Assembly (NCBI GenBank): GCA_964347325.1
Contig: CAYFYA010000010.1
Span: 9,721-73,720 of the forward strand
From: JAJISG01 sp964347325
Lineage (GTDB): Archaea > Thermoplasmatota > Thermoplasmata > RBG-16-68-12 > JAJISG01
Length of the DNA: 64,000 nucleotides
Reading direction: 5' to 3'
Shown here: piece by piece, positions 1 through 8,859 of the stretch
How the letters are laid out: every line of letters starts with the position of its first letter
How positions within the stretch are numbered: the stretch's first letter is position 1
The notes under the pieces: generated by a model
Database searches by the model: none
What the model saw: only the letters and a program-made list of their open reading frames with translations
Told to the model about the DNA's origin: nothing
Program-made: the position numbers and the translations under genes

Positions 1-1043
1 CGGCCCTCCTCGGGTTTGGCCTCAGCACGGCAGCCCTGGTCTACGGTGCCTTCCCGGAAGTGTCCAGCCGTCTTGACAAGTTCCCTTGGCACGTCTCATT
101 AGCCACCTGGGCCCTTGGCACGGCCATCTTCACCTTCGTGGGCTTCTCCTCCACGCTGGTGGTCTTTCTGGTCCTGTTCATAGGAGGCTTCACGGTAGCC
201 AACGTGGTCTGGAGCCTGCTGCCAAAGATCATCGAGTTCTTTAACCCGCTGCCGCGAGACAAGACGAGGGGGGTGACGGAGGCCACGGCTAGCCCGCTCC
301 CCCTCCTGCTCGTTTTCGGCGTGATTGCATCCTGGTCCCTCGTCGCTAGCCTGATCATGGCTCGCACGGGGATTCATGAGCATCGGCCCTGGGGCACCGC
401 TTTCCTTGCGGCTCATATGGGACTGCTCCTAGGCCTAGCGCCAATGGAGTTTCAGATGCTGAAGGAGTGGCGGCGACCTACGAGAGCCAGGTGGAACCTC
501 TTCAAGCCGACGAAGCTGCTGAGTCACGTTATATTCGCCATGATCGTGTCCGCATTGGTCGGATACGAGGTGACGCTGGCATCCGACGGAAGTGCCCTAG
601 CCGGCATTCCCACCTTTGCCCTCGCGCTGGTTCTCGTGAGCTATCTAGGCGTCATCGTTAGGCAACCGTTCTCACTCGGCACCCGTCTGAAGCCGTACCA
701 TCCCCTCGTCCTGCCAGCCTTTGGTACCCTGCTGTTGTTCGCGCCAACGGTGGTGCTCCTCTCCAGCCCTCCCGTGGAGGTCACCAAGCTCTACGGGGCT
801 GCTCAAGCAGCGGGACTCATCCTCGGAGCATTATTGATCGTCGTGACGGCACTGTGGCGGGAGAGGGCCCACAGGATTCGTGTCAGGCTCCAGGAAGCCA
901 TGAAGGAGAGGGTGCCCATCACACCCTCCAAACCCGAGGAGTCTCGTCCTTACACCAGAATCGGTGTCAAAGGGGACGCCCCTAGAGGGAGTGACATCCA
1001 TGTCAGGGAAGTGAATCTACATCGTGACGAGGGAGATGAGTAA
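1..1043 (+). CDS. Multi-pass membrane protein, N-terminus cut by window edge
   Basis: The reading frame is open from base 3 (GCC) with no stop before the window edge, and those first codons read as a hydrophobic helix. The gene therefore starts outside the window, and the GTG at 60 is internal rather than the start. About eight to nine hydrophobic segments follow, from roughly 90 to 870. The last ~60 residues are a charged cytoplasmic tail rich in Arg, Lys and Glu. I recognise no catalytic motif and no family. The 142 bases after the stop hold a TATA-like element (around 1143-1150) for the next gene. It is a real integral membrane protein of unknown function. Confidence 0.75.
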   Translation, partial: ALLGFGLSTAALVYGAFPEVSSRLDKFPWHVSLATWALGTAIFTFVGFSSTLVVFLVLFIGGFTVANVVWSLLPKIIEFFNPLPRDKTRGVTEATASPLPLLLVFGVIASWSLVASLIMARTGIHEHRPWGTAFLAAHMGLLLGLAPMEFQMLKEWRRPTRARWNLFKPTKLLSHVIFAMIVSALVGYEVTLASDGSALAGIPTFALALVLVSYLGVIVRQPFSLGTRLKPYHPLVLPAFGTLLLFAPTVVLLSSPPVEVTKLYGAAQAAGLILGALLIVVTALWRERAHRIRVRLQEAMKERVPITPSKPEESRPYTRIGVKGDAPRGSDIHVREVNLHRDEGDE

Positions 1044-1185
1044 CCACTTGGGTGAGGCACTACCTTAGGCACCAGATGCCCGATTTCCCCGTCACACGGT
1101 TCTCAAAGATTCAGACCAGACAGCTCGAGGTCTGGCCATAGACTTATAATTCTATTCATCATCCACATAGTGGAGTTAGCCAGGG

Positions 1186-4100
1186 GTGGAGGAAATAGAG
1201 AGAAGGAACCCGGTTAGACTCGCACTTTCAATGGCAGTCCTTCTTCTGATTGGGTTGTGGGGAGCTGCCGTGCTCCCTGGGGCCTCTGGAGCGATGGGGA
1301 CCCTCACCCCGCCCTACTCAGATTCCGGCCTCGATACTGATGGGAACGGTCAATTTGACTACCTCGTTGTTGAGGCGTCCATTGACGTCACAGAAGCCAA
1401 CGCCTTCCTGGTGGCAGGAGAGCTTCATGACGAAAACTTCACCTTCGGCGTCTCCGCCGAGAATGTGACGACCCTTGGCGTAGGCCTCCAAGCCGTGACG
1501 CTGTGGTTCTACGGTCCCGAGATCAACGCCTCCGGAGTCGACGGTCCCTACCTGGTGGAGCTCTATATCAACGACTACTCCAACTTCACCTTCCTCGACA
1601 ATGACACCTACACTACAGGAACCTACAACCACACCGATTTCGACGGATTTCCGGCCCTCTTAGAGCCGCCCCACGGGGACCACGGACTGGACACCGATGG
1701 TGACGGCCGCTTCAACCACCTTGTAGTGGACGTTTCGCTCAACGTGTCGGAGGCAGGGACCTACTCGATCGACGGTTTCCTGCGGAACGCGAACTACAGC
1801 CTAACCCTATCTACTAGCAACGAGACGAGCCTCTCGGCGGGAGTCCAGACAGTGCAACTCTTCTACACAGGGTCCAACATCAATGCCTCGGGCGCCGACG
1901 GCCCCTATACTGTGAATATCGACCTTACAGATGTGGGAACCTTCATCCTCCTTGACTCTGGCACCCACATCACGGCTGCATACAGCCATCTAGACTTCGA
2001 GGAGCCCCCAGTGGAACTGTTGCCGCCCCACTCGGACTTGGGGCTGGACACCGACACGGACGGCCTCTTCGACTTCCTCGTCGTCGACGTAAGCGTCAAC
2101 GTGACCGAGAACGACACCTACGTCTTCCAGGGGACCCTTCACGATGCGAACTGGACTCTGATTGTTAGTGCTAGCAACACCACAGACCTGGGCTTGGGGG
2201 CGCAAGCAGTGCAACTCCAGTTCATGGGTTCTGCCATCAATGCCTCCGGCATCGATGGCCCGTACACGGTGGAGCTTTCCGTCAGACAGGCCGCGACCTT
2301 CGACCTCATCGACTCCGGGGACCACACCACCGCCCCCTACAATCACACGGACTTCGAAGGGCCGCTCGCCCTCTTCGCGCCGCTTCATTCCGACTTTCCG
2401 CTGGATACCGATGGGGATGGTCAAATCGATTACCTGGTGGCGAACGTCACGATTCAGGTGAACAGCCCGGGGAACTTCGTGGTCTTCGGGAGCATCACCT
2501 TCGGACCTCCGGGTTCAGTCTCGACGCTGAACATCACGAGCCTCGACCCGGGCATCCACGTGGTGCCGCTCTGGTTCTACGGTCCTGGTCTGAGGAGCGG
2601 AGCTAGCGGCCCCTATATGGTCGGCTTATCCATCGTTGAGCTCACCACCTTCACCTTCCTAGACACCGACACATACTCGACTGGAAACTACTCCCCGGCG
2701 GACTTTGAGGGGGCAGAACAGCTTCTCTCCGCCCCCGCGACGGTCACCCCAACCATCGATGGTACCTTCTCCACCGGGGAGTGGGGCGACGCGACCGTGG
2801 TGAACCTTGCTCCCATACCCGGCAATCGGGTGCCCGCCCTACTGCACGTCAAGAATGACGCAGACCGTGTATACTTGGCATACGATGCCACTGGAGACAC
2901 GACGGAGGATCTGATGGACACTGGGTCCATAGCCTTCGACACCGGGAACGACGACATCACCTCGGATGGGGCGGAGGACGAGTTCCTACAGGGGGATGGC
3001 TTCCAGTCACACTACGTGTACGATGCTTCCTTCACTACCTGGACCGTAGAGGATTCTCCGTACAACCCCAACCTTCCCAATCACCAGGGGCTGGAGAGCG
3101 CCATCGGCTTTGGCCCGAGCGAGAATAGCCCGATCGCACACCGGGTCTACGAGTTTGCCGTTCCTAGGAACCTCTTGGGGCTACAGGATGGGGAAATCGG
3201 ATTCCACGGTGCGAGCCATCCGTCTCCCGGTGTCCTGGACGCGAGCATGCTCCTGGGCTACTCCGTCTGGCCCGTGGGGAGCGCCGGACCTCTGCCCCTG
3301 TGGGCGTACGGGGACCTCATCCTAGCCGAGATCGGCCCCCCTCTACCGACCATCATCCTGCCGACAGGCGGCGCCACCATTGCTGCTCGCGATGTGGAGG
3401 TTCAGTGGACTGTCGCCGATGGCGGGAGCGGAGTCGATCACTTCGAGGTCACCCTCGACACAGGCACGCCTGTAGTCCTTCCATCCTCGGCATCGAGCTA
3501 CACCTTCACCGGTGTCGCTGACGGCGCCCACTCTGTCACGTTGGCCGCTTTCGACAGCTCCGGGAAATCCCAGGCCGCTACAGTCGACTTCACCGTCGAT
3601 GCGAGTCCACCCACCCTCTCCGTCGACTCCCCCGGGGATGACTCATTCCTTAACACGAGCACTGTGGAGGTCACCTGGACGGCCGGCGACGCCGGCTCGG
3701 GCATCGACCGCTTCGAGGTGACACTGGATGGCGGAAGCCCCGAGACGCTCGCTGGGACTTCGAACAGCCACACCTTCGTCGACCTCGCCGACGGACTACA
3801 CACGGTCAACGTGACCGCCGTTGACCAGGTAGGCAACGCACGGACCGTCCTGCTGGGTCTCACGGTCGACACCGTTCCACCCACGATCTCCATCACCTCG
3901 CCTGCCGCGAATAGCGTCGTCCCCTCAAGTAACGTGGACGTTGTCTGGGAGGCGGAGGATGCGACCTCGGGCATGGACCACTACGAGGTACTCTTCCTCG
4001 ACGGGACCCCTGTGACCCTGCCCGGCACAGCGACCAGCTATACCCTCTCGGGCGTTGCGGATGGCGGGCACTCGATTGCAGTCATGGCCGTAGACCGCGC

Positions 4101-4263
4101 CGGGAACGAACAGTCCCAGACTGTGGGCTTCTCAGTGGACACGAACATCTTCAGCCCGACGGGACCTTTCGGTGTCATGCTGATCGTTGTCATTCCGGTG
4201 GCGGTAGGGGGGGCGGCCGCTGTAGTCCTACTGCTTTGGTTCCGGAAGCGGGGCGCTGGATAG
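1186..4263 (+). CDS. Large cell-surface protein: four DxDxDG repeats, sugar-binding-like domain, three Ig-like domains, C-terminal anchor
   Basis: This 1025-residue exported protein starts with a GTG and has a signal peptide at about residues 10-37. Four tandem repeats of about 120 residues start near residues 38, 159, 279 and 398. Each opens with a short Pro-rich lead and an acidic loop such as GLDTDGDGRFNHL, which resembles calcium-binding DxDxDG loops. Residues ~518-719 resemble CBM9/DOMON-type carbohydrate- or ligand-binding domains (IDGTFSTGEWGDA). Three Ig-like repeats of about 90 residues start near 720, 808 and 899, each built on 'SGVDHFEVTLD' and 'DGAHSVTLAAFD' type strands. A transmembrane helix (~998-1018) and the basic tail RKRG end the protein. 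It has many N-glycosylation sequons. The inferred role is adhesion, substrate binding or S-layer-associated function. The tail (SPTGPF, helix, basic residues) is worth comparing with archaeosortase signals because an archaeosortase is encoded at 40380-40919. Confidence 0.85.
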   Translation: MEEIERRNPVRLALSMAVLLLIGLWGAAVLPGASGAMGTLTPPYSDSGLDTDGNGQFDYLVVEASIDVTEANAFLVAGELHDENFTFGVSAENVTTLGVGLQAVTLWFYGPEINASGVDGPYLVELYINDYSNFTFLDNDTYTTGTYNHTDFDGFPALLEPPHGDHGLDTDGDGRFNHLVVDVSLNVSEAGTYSIDGFLRNANYSLTLSTSNETSLSAGVQTVQLFYTGSNINASGADGPYTVNIDLTDVGTFILLDSGTHITAAYSHLDFEEPPVELLPPHSDLGLDTDTDGLFDFLVVDVSVNVTENDTYVFQGTLHDANWTLIVSASNTTDLGLGAQAVQLQFMGSAINASGIDGPYTVELSVRQAATFDLIDSGDHTTAPYNHTDFEGPLALFAPLHSDFPLDTDGDGQIDYLVANVTIQVNSPGNFVVFGSITFGPPGSVSTLNITSLDPGIHVVPLWFYGPGLRSGASGPYMVGLSIVELTTFTFLDTDTYSTGNYSPADFEGAEQLLSAPATVTPTIDGTFSTGEWGDATVVNLAPIPGNRVPALLHVKNDADRVYLAYDATGDTTEDLMDTGSIAFDTGNDDITSDGAEDEFLQGDGFQSHYVYDASFTTWTVEDSPYNPNLPNHQGLESAIGFGPSENSPIAHRVYEFAVPRNLLGLQDGEIGFHGASHPSPGVLDASMLLGYSVWPVGSAGPLPLWAYGDLILAEIGPPLPTIILPTGGATIAARDVEVQWTVADGGSGVDHFEVTLDTGTPVVLPSSASSYTFTGVADGAHSVTLAAFDSSGKSQAATVDFTVDASPPTLSVDSPGDDSFLNTSTVEVTWTAGDAGSGIDRFEVTLDGGSPETLAGTSNSHTFVDLADGLHTVNVTAVDQVGNARTVLLGLTVDTVPPTISITSPAANSVVPSSNVDVVWEAEDATSGMDHYEVLFLDGTPVTLPGTATSYTLSGVADGGHSIAVMAVDRAGNEQSQTVGFSVDTNIFSPTGPFGVMLIVVIPVAVGGAAAVVLLLWFRKRGAG

Positions 4264-4320
4264 GCTGAGGAACGGTCCCGGTCGTTGTGACATCAGTGAT
4301 GCCCGTGGAACAAAGGATCC

Positions 4321-4353
4321 AGACGCCTGGGGTGGGTCGGCCTCCAGGCGTCT
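4321..4353. repeat. Perfect 10-bp inverted repeat after the surface-protein gene
   Basis: AGACGCCTGG at 4321-4330 and its exact reverse complement CCAGGCGTCT at 4344-4353 flank a 13-base loop, 58 bases after the stop of the upstream gene and 60 bases before purB. The stem is GC-rich and has no T-tract after it, so it is not a classic terminator. It could protect an mRNA 3' end or separate two transcripts. Confidence 0.5.
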
Positions 4354-4413
4354 TCAACCACAGGCGCACACAAGGCTTAATCCAAGCGTCTCCCTTCTAG
4401 GAACGGTGGTAGC

Positions 4414-5754
4414 TTGCTCTGTCCCATTGACTTCCGTTACGGACGCCCTCAGATGAAGTCCATTTTCACGGAAGAGAGTCGCCTGCAGAAGCTCCTCCAG
4501 GTGGAGGTCGCCCTGGCGGGCGCCCACGCGGACCTTGGGACCATCCCCAAGGGAGCCGTCAAGGCCATCGCATCGGCGGTCGACCAGAGAAAGGTCCGTC
4601 CGGAGAGGGTGGCGGAGCTGGAGGGTCAGACGAAGCACGACGTCATGGCCCTTGTCCTGGCTCTCAGCGAAGCCAGCGGGAACGCGGGGGAATACGTCCA
4701 CCTGGGAGCCACGAGCAATGACATTACTGACACGGCCGCTGCTCTCCAGTTGAAGGATGCTCTCCCCATGATCAAGGAGGGTCTCATCCGTCTCCGAGGC
4801 GCATTGCTGTCCTTGGCGAAGGAGCACCGGGCCACGGTCATGCTGGGCAGGACCCACGGACAGGCGGCCGCGCCCATGACCTTCGGCTTGAAGATGGCCG
4901 TCTTCGCACTGGAGACGCAGCGCCACCTGGAGCGCTTGCAGGGGGCGACGAAGAGGATTATCGCGGGAAAGATGCTCGGCGCTGTGGGAACGGGGGCCTC
5001 ATTCGGAGACCAGGCTCTCAAGCTCCAGGATCTCGTCATGGAGAAGCTGGGGCTGACAGCGGAGCAGGCCGCCACTCAGATCGTCGGGCGCGACCGGTAC
5101 GCCGAGTACGTCTCCCTCTTGGCCGGCGTCGCCGCCTCCCTCGACAAGTTCGCCACGGAGGTCCGCAACCTGCAGCGCACCGAGATCGGCGAGGTGGCGG
5201 AGGCCTTCGGGAAGAAGCAAGTGGGCAGCTCTACCATGCCGCAGAAAGAGAATCCCATCACATCGGAGAACGTCGTCGGTCTAGCCCGCATCGTCCGGGG
5301 CTTCGTCGTGCCGGCCCTCGAGAACGTATCCCTGTGGCACGAGAGGGACTTGACCAACTCCTCCTCAGAGAGGTTCATCATTCCCCACGTGACCGTCCTA
5401 GTGGACGACATGCTGCACAAGATGTCAGACGTCTTCGAGAACCTCCGCGTGCGGCCCGACAGGATGTGGGAGAACGTCCTGGCCACCAAGGGGATGCTGA
5501 TGGGTGAGGCCGTGATGATGGCTCTCGCCAAGAAAGGAATGGGACGCCAGAAGGCTCACGAAACCGTACGCGAGATCTCCTTGAAGGCGAAGGCGGAGGG
5601 ATTGGGACTGAAGGAGGCGCTGAGAGAGGAGGAAGCCGTCACCGCCTCCCTTACCGAGGAGGAGCTAGACGACGCCATGGATCCCCGCAACTATCTTGGC
5701 GCCAGTGGTGACATCGTGGACCGGGTCGTCGCCATGTGCGAGGGCTCCAAGTGA
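4414..5754 (+). CDS. purB: Adenylosuccinate lyase
   Basis: PurB acts in the cytoplasm in purine synthesis. It splits SAICAR to AICAR plus fumarate, and adenylosuccinate to AMP plus fumarate. The 446 residues show the fumarase/aspartase superfamily signature GSSTMPQKENP, the upstream active-site stretch LGATSNDITDT, and TMLGRTHGQ-like MLGRTHGQ. Length and the N-terminal PIDFRYG fit the family. The start is a TTG at 4414 placed just after GGTGGTAGC, with a TATA-like element near 4375-4382. Its stop overlaps the start of the DNA ligase gene in a GTGA, so the two are probably translated from one mRNA. The partner enzyme PurA is encoded about 9 kb downstream. Confidence 0.95.
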   Translation: MLCPIDFRYGRPQMKSIFTEESRLQKLLQVEVALAGAHADLGTIPKGAVKAIASAVDQRKVRPERVAELEGQTKHDVMALVLALSEASGNAGEYVHLGATSNDITDTAAALQLKDALPMIKEGLIRLRGALLSLAKEHRATVMLGRTHGQAAAPMTFGLKMAVFALETQRHLERLQGATKRIIAGKMLGAVGTGASFGDQALKLQDLVMEKLGLTAEQAATQIVGRDRYAEYVSLLAGVAASLDKFATEVRNLQRTEIGEVAEAFGKKQVGSSTMPQKENPITSENVVGLARIVRGFVVPALENVSLWHERDLTNSSSERFIIPHVTVLVDDMLHKMSDVFENLRVRPDRMWENVLATKGMLMGEAVMMALAKKGMGRQKAHETVREISLKAKAEGLGLKEALREEEAVTASLTEEELDDAMDPRNYLGASGDIVDRVVAMCEGSK

Positions 5755-7499
5755 GGTTCTCGAAGCTGGTTGAAGTCTACGAGAAGCTGGAGGGGACGAC
5801 CAAGCGTCTGGAGATGACGGACTACCTCCAAGAGTTCTTCCAGAAGGTTGACGCGGGGGAGATCGACAAGGTGGTTTACCTCACCCAGGGCACCCTCCGG
5901 CCAGAGTACGAGGGTGTCGAGATGGGGCTGGCAGAGAAGCTCGTCATCAGGGCCCTCTCCTTCACCACCGGCCTCCCCATGAAGGAAGTGGAGGCCGCCT
6001 ACAAGCGGCTGGGGGACATGGGGAGCGTGGCAGAAGAGGTCATCCAGAGGAAGAAGCAGAGGACCCTCTTCGGACGGCCGTTGACCGTCCTGAAGGTCTA
6101 CGACAACCTGCTGAACATCGCCACCGCCTCGGGGACCGGTTCCCAGGAGGCGAAGATTAAGCATCTGGCCGACCTGCTGCACGACGCCGAGCCCCCCGAG
6201 GCCCGTTATATCCTGCGTATCGTGGTTGGTAGGATGCGCCTCGGCGTGGCGGACATGACCATCGTGGACGCCCTGGCGGCGGCCTTCGCCACGAAGGAGG
6301 ACCGTGGCGCTGTGGAGAGAGCCTACAACGTCTCCTCCGACCTCGGGACGGTGGCCCGAAAGCTGGCATCCAAGGGCGTCAAGGGACTCAAGGACATCCA
6401 CCTACAGATCGGGATACCCGTGAGGGCGATGCTCTGCGAGAGGTTGCCTGACCTGGGCCAGATCTTCGAGAAGCTGGGCGAGTGCGCCCTAGAGTACAAG
6501 TACGACGGCCTCCGCATCCAGGCCCACGTGGACGGCAAGACCGTCAAGCTCTTCTCCCGTCGCCTGGAGGACCTCACGGAGCAGTTCCCGGACATCGTTG
6601 GCGAGGTGAAGCGGGCCTTCACCGGCAAGAAAGCGATCCTCGAGGGAGAGGCCGTGCCCGTGGACATCAACACTGGCGCCTTCCTCCCCTTCCAGGCCGT
6701 CTCCATCCGCCGAGGCCGGAAGTACGACATCGACAAGGTCGCGGAGGAGATGCCCGTCCACCTGCTTCTCTTCGACTGTCTGCTCCTGGATGGGAAGGAG
6801 CTGGTGGAGAAGCCGTACAGCAAGAGGCGGGAAGCGTTGGACAGGTGCATCAAGCCCACGGAGAAGGCCAGGCTGGCGGAGACCCTGGTGACCGACGACG
6901 TCAATCGGGCTGAGAGCTTTTTCGACGAGGCCATCGAGCGGGGGTGTGAGGGTATCATCGCCAAGGCCCTGGACTCCCAGTACGAGGCGGGAGCCAGGGG
7001 GTGGCAGTGGATCAAGTACAAGCGGGACTACATGGCGGAGATGGCTGACACTGTCGACTTGGTGGTCGTCGGCTCGTTCGCTGGGCGCGGGCGGCGGGCA
7101 GGGACGTACGGTGCATTGCTAATGGCGGCCTATGACGCCCAGGACGACCTGTTCAGGACGGTGTGCAAGCTCGGTTCCGGCTTCGACGACGAGACGCTCT
7201 TCTCCCTTCCAGAGCGGCTCGAGGGGCACAAGGTCAGTGGACAGCACAAACGCGTCGATTCGAAGCTCGAGGCCGACGCATGGTTCGAGCCAGCGCTGGT
7301 CCTGGAGGTCCTGGGTGCTGAGATCACGCTGAGCCCCATGCACACCTGCGGGTTGGACGTCATCAAGGAGGGTTCTGGGCTCGCCATCCGGTTCCCCAGG
7401 TTCACGGGACGGTGGAGGGAGGACAAGAAGCCCAGGGACGCTACGTCAGTGAAGGAACTCGTTTCCATGTACAAGCGTCAGCTCAAGAAGGTTAGCTGA
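5751..7499 (+). CDS. lig: ATP-dependent DNA ligase
   Basis: This is an archaeal replicative/repair ligase of 582 residues. The nucleotidyl-lysine motif KYDGLR places the AMP-accepting Lys at residue 250. Further nucleotidyltransferase motifs follow: ILEGEAVPVD, EGIIAKAL and WIKYKRDY. The N-terminal DNA-binding domain (~1-220) precedes the adenylation domain (~230-420) and the OB-fold domain. I chose the GTG at 5751 because the protein then begins MRFSKLVEVYEKLE, as archaeal ligases do. That GTG overlaps the purB stop by four bases. A GTG at 5736 would add only five residues inside purB. Coupling to a purine gene is unusual but need not be functional. Confidence 0.95.
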   Translation: MRFSKLVEVYEKLEGTTKRLEMTDYLQEFFQKVDAGEIDKVVYLTQGTLRPEYEGVEMGLAEKLVIRALSFTTGLPMKEVEAAYKRLGDMGSVAEEVIQRKKQRTLFGRPLTVLKVYDNLLNIATASGTGSQEAKIKHLADLLHDAEPPEARYILRIVVGRMRLGVADMTIVDALAAAFATKEDRGAVERAYNVSSDLGTVARKLASKGVKGLKDIHLQIGIPVRAMLCERLPDLGQIFEKLGECALEYKYDGLRIQAHVDGKTVKLFSRRLEDLTEQFPDIVGEVKRAFTGKKAILEGEAVPVDINTGAFLPFQAVSIRRGRKYDIDKVAEEMPVHLLLFDCLLLDGKELVEKPYSKRREALDRCIKPTEKARLAETLVTDDVNRAESFFDEAIERGCEGIIAKALDSQYEAGARGWQWIKYKRDYMAEMADTVDLVVVGSFAGRGRRAGTYGALLMAAYDAQDDLFRTVCKLGSGFDDETLFSLPERLEGHKVSGQHKRVDSKLEADAWFEPALVLEVLGAEITLSPMHTCGLDVIKEGSGLAIRFPRFTGRWREDKKPRDATSVKELVSMYKRQLKKVS

Positions 7500-7671
7500 C
7501 ATCATGGCCAAATGGACCTGAATCAGATTGTAGGTTGAGCGGAACCAACCCATCGATCTCGGTCGATCGGAGAATAGTCTGATCAAGGGGTGAGTTCCAG
7601 CAGTGCATACTTGGTCTCGTGTGGAAGCGAGTCGGCTGCGTGTTATCTAGCCTGATATTGCCCCGCAAGGG

Positions 7672-7679
7672 TTTATATC
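7672..7679 (+). promoter_or_regulatory. TATA box for the membrane sensor gene
   Basis: TTTATATC lies in a 241-base gene-free stretch (7500-7740). A transcript starting about 26 bases downstream would have a leader of ~40 nt containing GAGGTGA at 7713-7719. The rest of the gap shows nothing I can name. Confidence 0.55.
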
Positions 7680-7740
7680 GACACCTGCCGACCTCAGATT
7701 GCCAGTCTATCAGAGGTGAGCGACCATCCCAGATGCCCTA

Positions 7741-8856
7741 GTGGCTATCCTGCTTCAGGCCCCTCTACTGACAGCAATCTTCTGGTGGGGAATCGTCCTC
7801 CTCCAGGTAGCTAGAGCGCGGATTCGCACATTCACGGAACTCGCTTTCATCCTAGCGGCTGCCTTCGGGGGTCTCTATGCCTTCATGGACTGGCTATTCT
7901 TTGGCTCATTTGATGAGAGTCCTGCCAGGCTTTTCCTCCGTGTAGGACTAACAGCGCTGACGTTCTCGGTCCTGTTCTTCTTCCTCTTCGCTAAGTGGTA
8001 CGTGGGCCAGGTGAGACGCCGGGATCTTCTCTTCGTGGTGGCCACAGCCCTCCCAGTAGTGCTGGTGTGGACAGTCCTGCTCCAGCCCAACCTCATTCCT
8101 ACAGGCTGGGACGGGTTCGCGGCCAACTTTGACCTTGCTTGGTTTGGCGTCTGGATCACCTACATCGTGGGGTACATCTTCGGCGGCATCATCTTGACCT
8201 ATAGGGCGTCGCGCATCGTCGGACAACAAAGCCGGCTCCTTGGTAGGAGGGTCTTGGCAATCACAATAAGCCTCGCAGTCGCGTTGGTCTTTGGCCTCGT
8301 CACAAACACTCTCTTTGCAGTCGTGGGGCTCTCTGACTTCCCACCCCTATTTTCAACACTGATGGTCTTCCCAGGCGTTCTGACAGTTAGGGCTCTCATG
8401 CCTACGGCGGGTACGCGGATATCCACAGCCATGATGAAGTGGGCTCGAAAGCAATTCGAGCTCGTTGATGCCTTCCTGATCTACGAGAACGGTACGCTCA
8501 TCGCTTCGAGAGGCAAGGAGGGTGAGGCACAACTCATGGATGATGACATCTTCGGAGCAACCTTGGACGCGATACAGAGTTTCATGAAGACGTCTTTCCC
8601 GTACCTGGTGGGGAAGTGGCTGAGAACAGTGGAACACGGGGACATGCGAATCATCCTTGAGCGGGGGCAGTATTCGTATTTGGCCCTGGTCATTCGGGGA
8701 ATGGAGAGTGATTTCCTGCGCAGACAGATGATAGAGGCCCTCCATCTCTTCGAAGAGAAGAATGCCGACATCAAGTCGTGGGACGGGGTTGTGGACGACC
8801 TGAGAGGGCTCGATGATCTCTTCAATACGTTCTACAAGGAGATGCCGGTGCTGTGA
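7741..8856 (+). CDS. Seven-helix membrane protein with a cytoplasmic sensor-like C-terminal domain
   Basis: This 371-residue protein has about seven hydrophobic helices within residues 1-225. A soluble domain follows from about residue 235, beginning with the strand-turn pattern DAFLIYENGTLIASRG. That pattern is typical of roadblock- or profilin-like small sensor and dimerisation domains; this is fold-level inference only. No kinase, cyclase or HAMP motif is visible. The layout suggests a receptor that signals through protein contacts. The GTG at 7741 is the first standard start after the in-frame stop at 7717. The Shine-Dalgarno-like GAGGTGA at 7713-7719 lies unusually far upstream, so the true start is uncertain. 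It converges with the next gene with only 3 bases between stops. Confidence 0.7.
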   Translation: MAILLQAPLLTAIFWWGIVLLQVARARIRTFTELAFILAAAFGGLYAFMDWLFFGSFDESPARLFLRVGLTALTFSVLFFFLFAKWYVGQVRRRDLLFVVATALPVVLVWTVLLQPNLIPTGWDGFAANFDLAWFGVWITYIVGYIFGGIILTYRASRIVGQQSRLLGRRVLAITISLAVALVFGLVTNTLFAVVGLSDFPPLFSTLMVFPGVLTVRALMPTAGTRISTAMMKWARKQFELVDAFLIYENGTLIASRGKEGEAQLMDDDIFGATLDAIQSFMKTSFPYLVGKWLRTVEHGDMRIILERGQYSYLALVIRGMESDFLRRQMIEALHLFEEKNADIKSWDGVVDDLRGLDDLFNTFYKEMPVL

Positions 8857-8859
8857 GGA

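Noticed and set aside
7500..7740. A small RNA gene in the 241-base gap before the membrane sensor gene
   Set aside because: Only short imperfect inverted repeats (around 7555-7575) and a TATA box are visible; no tRNA, snoRNA-type box or conserved fold could be recognised.
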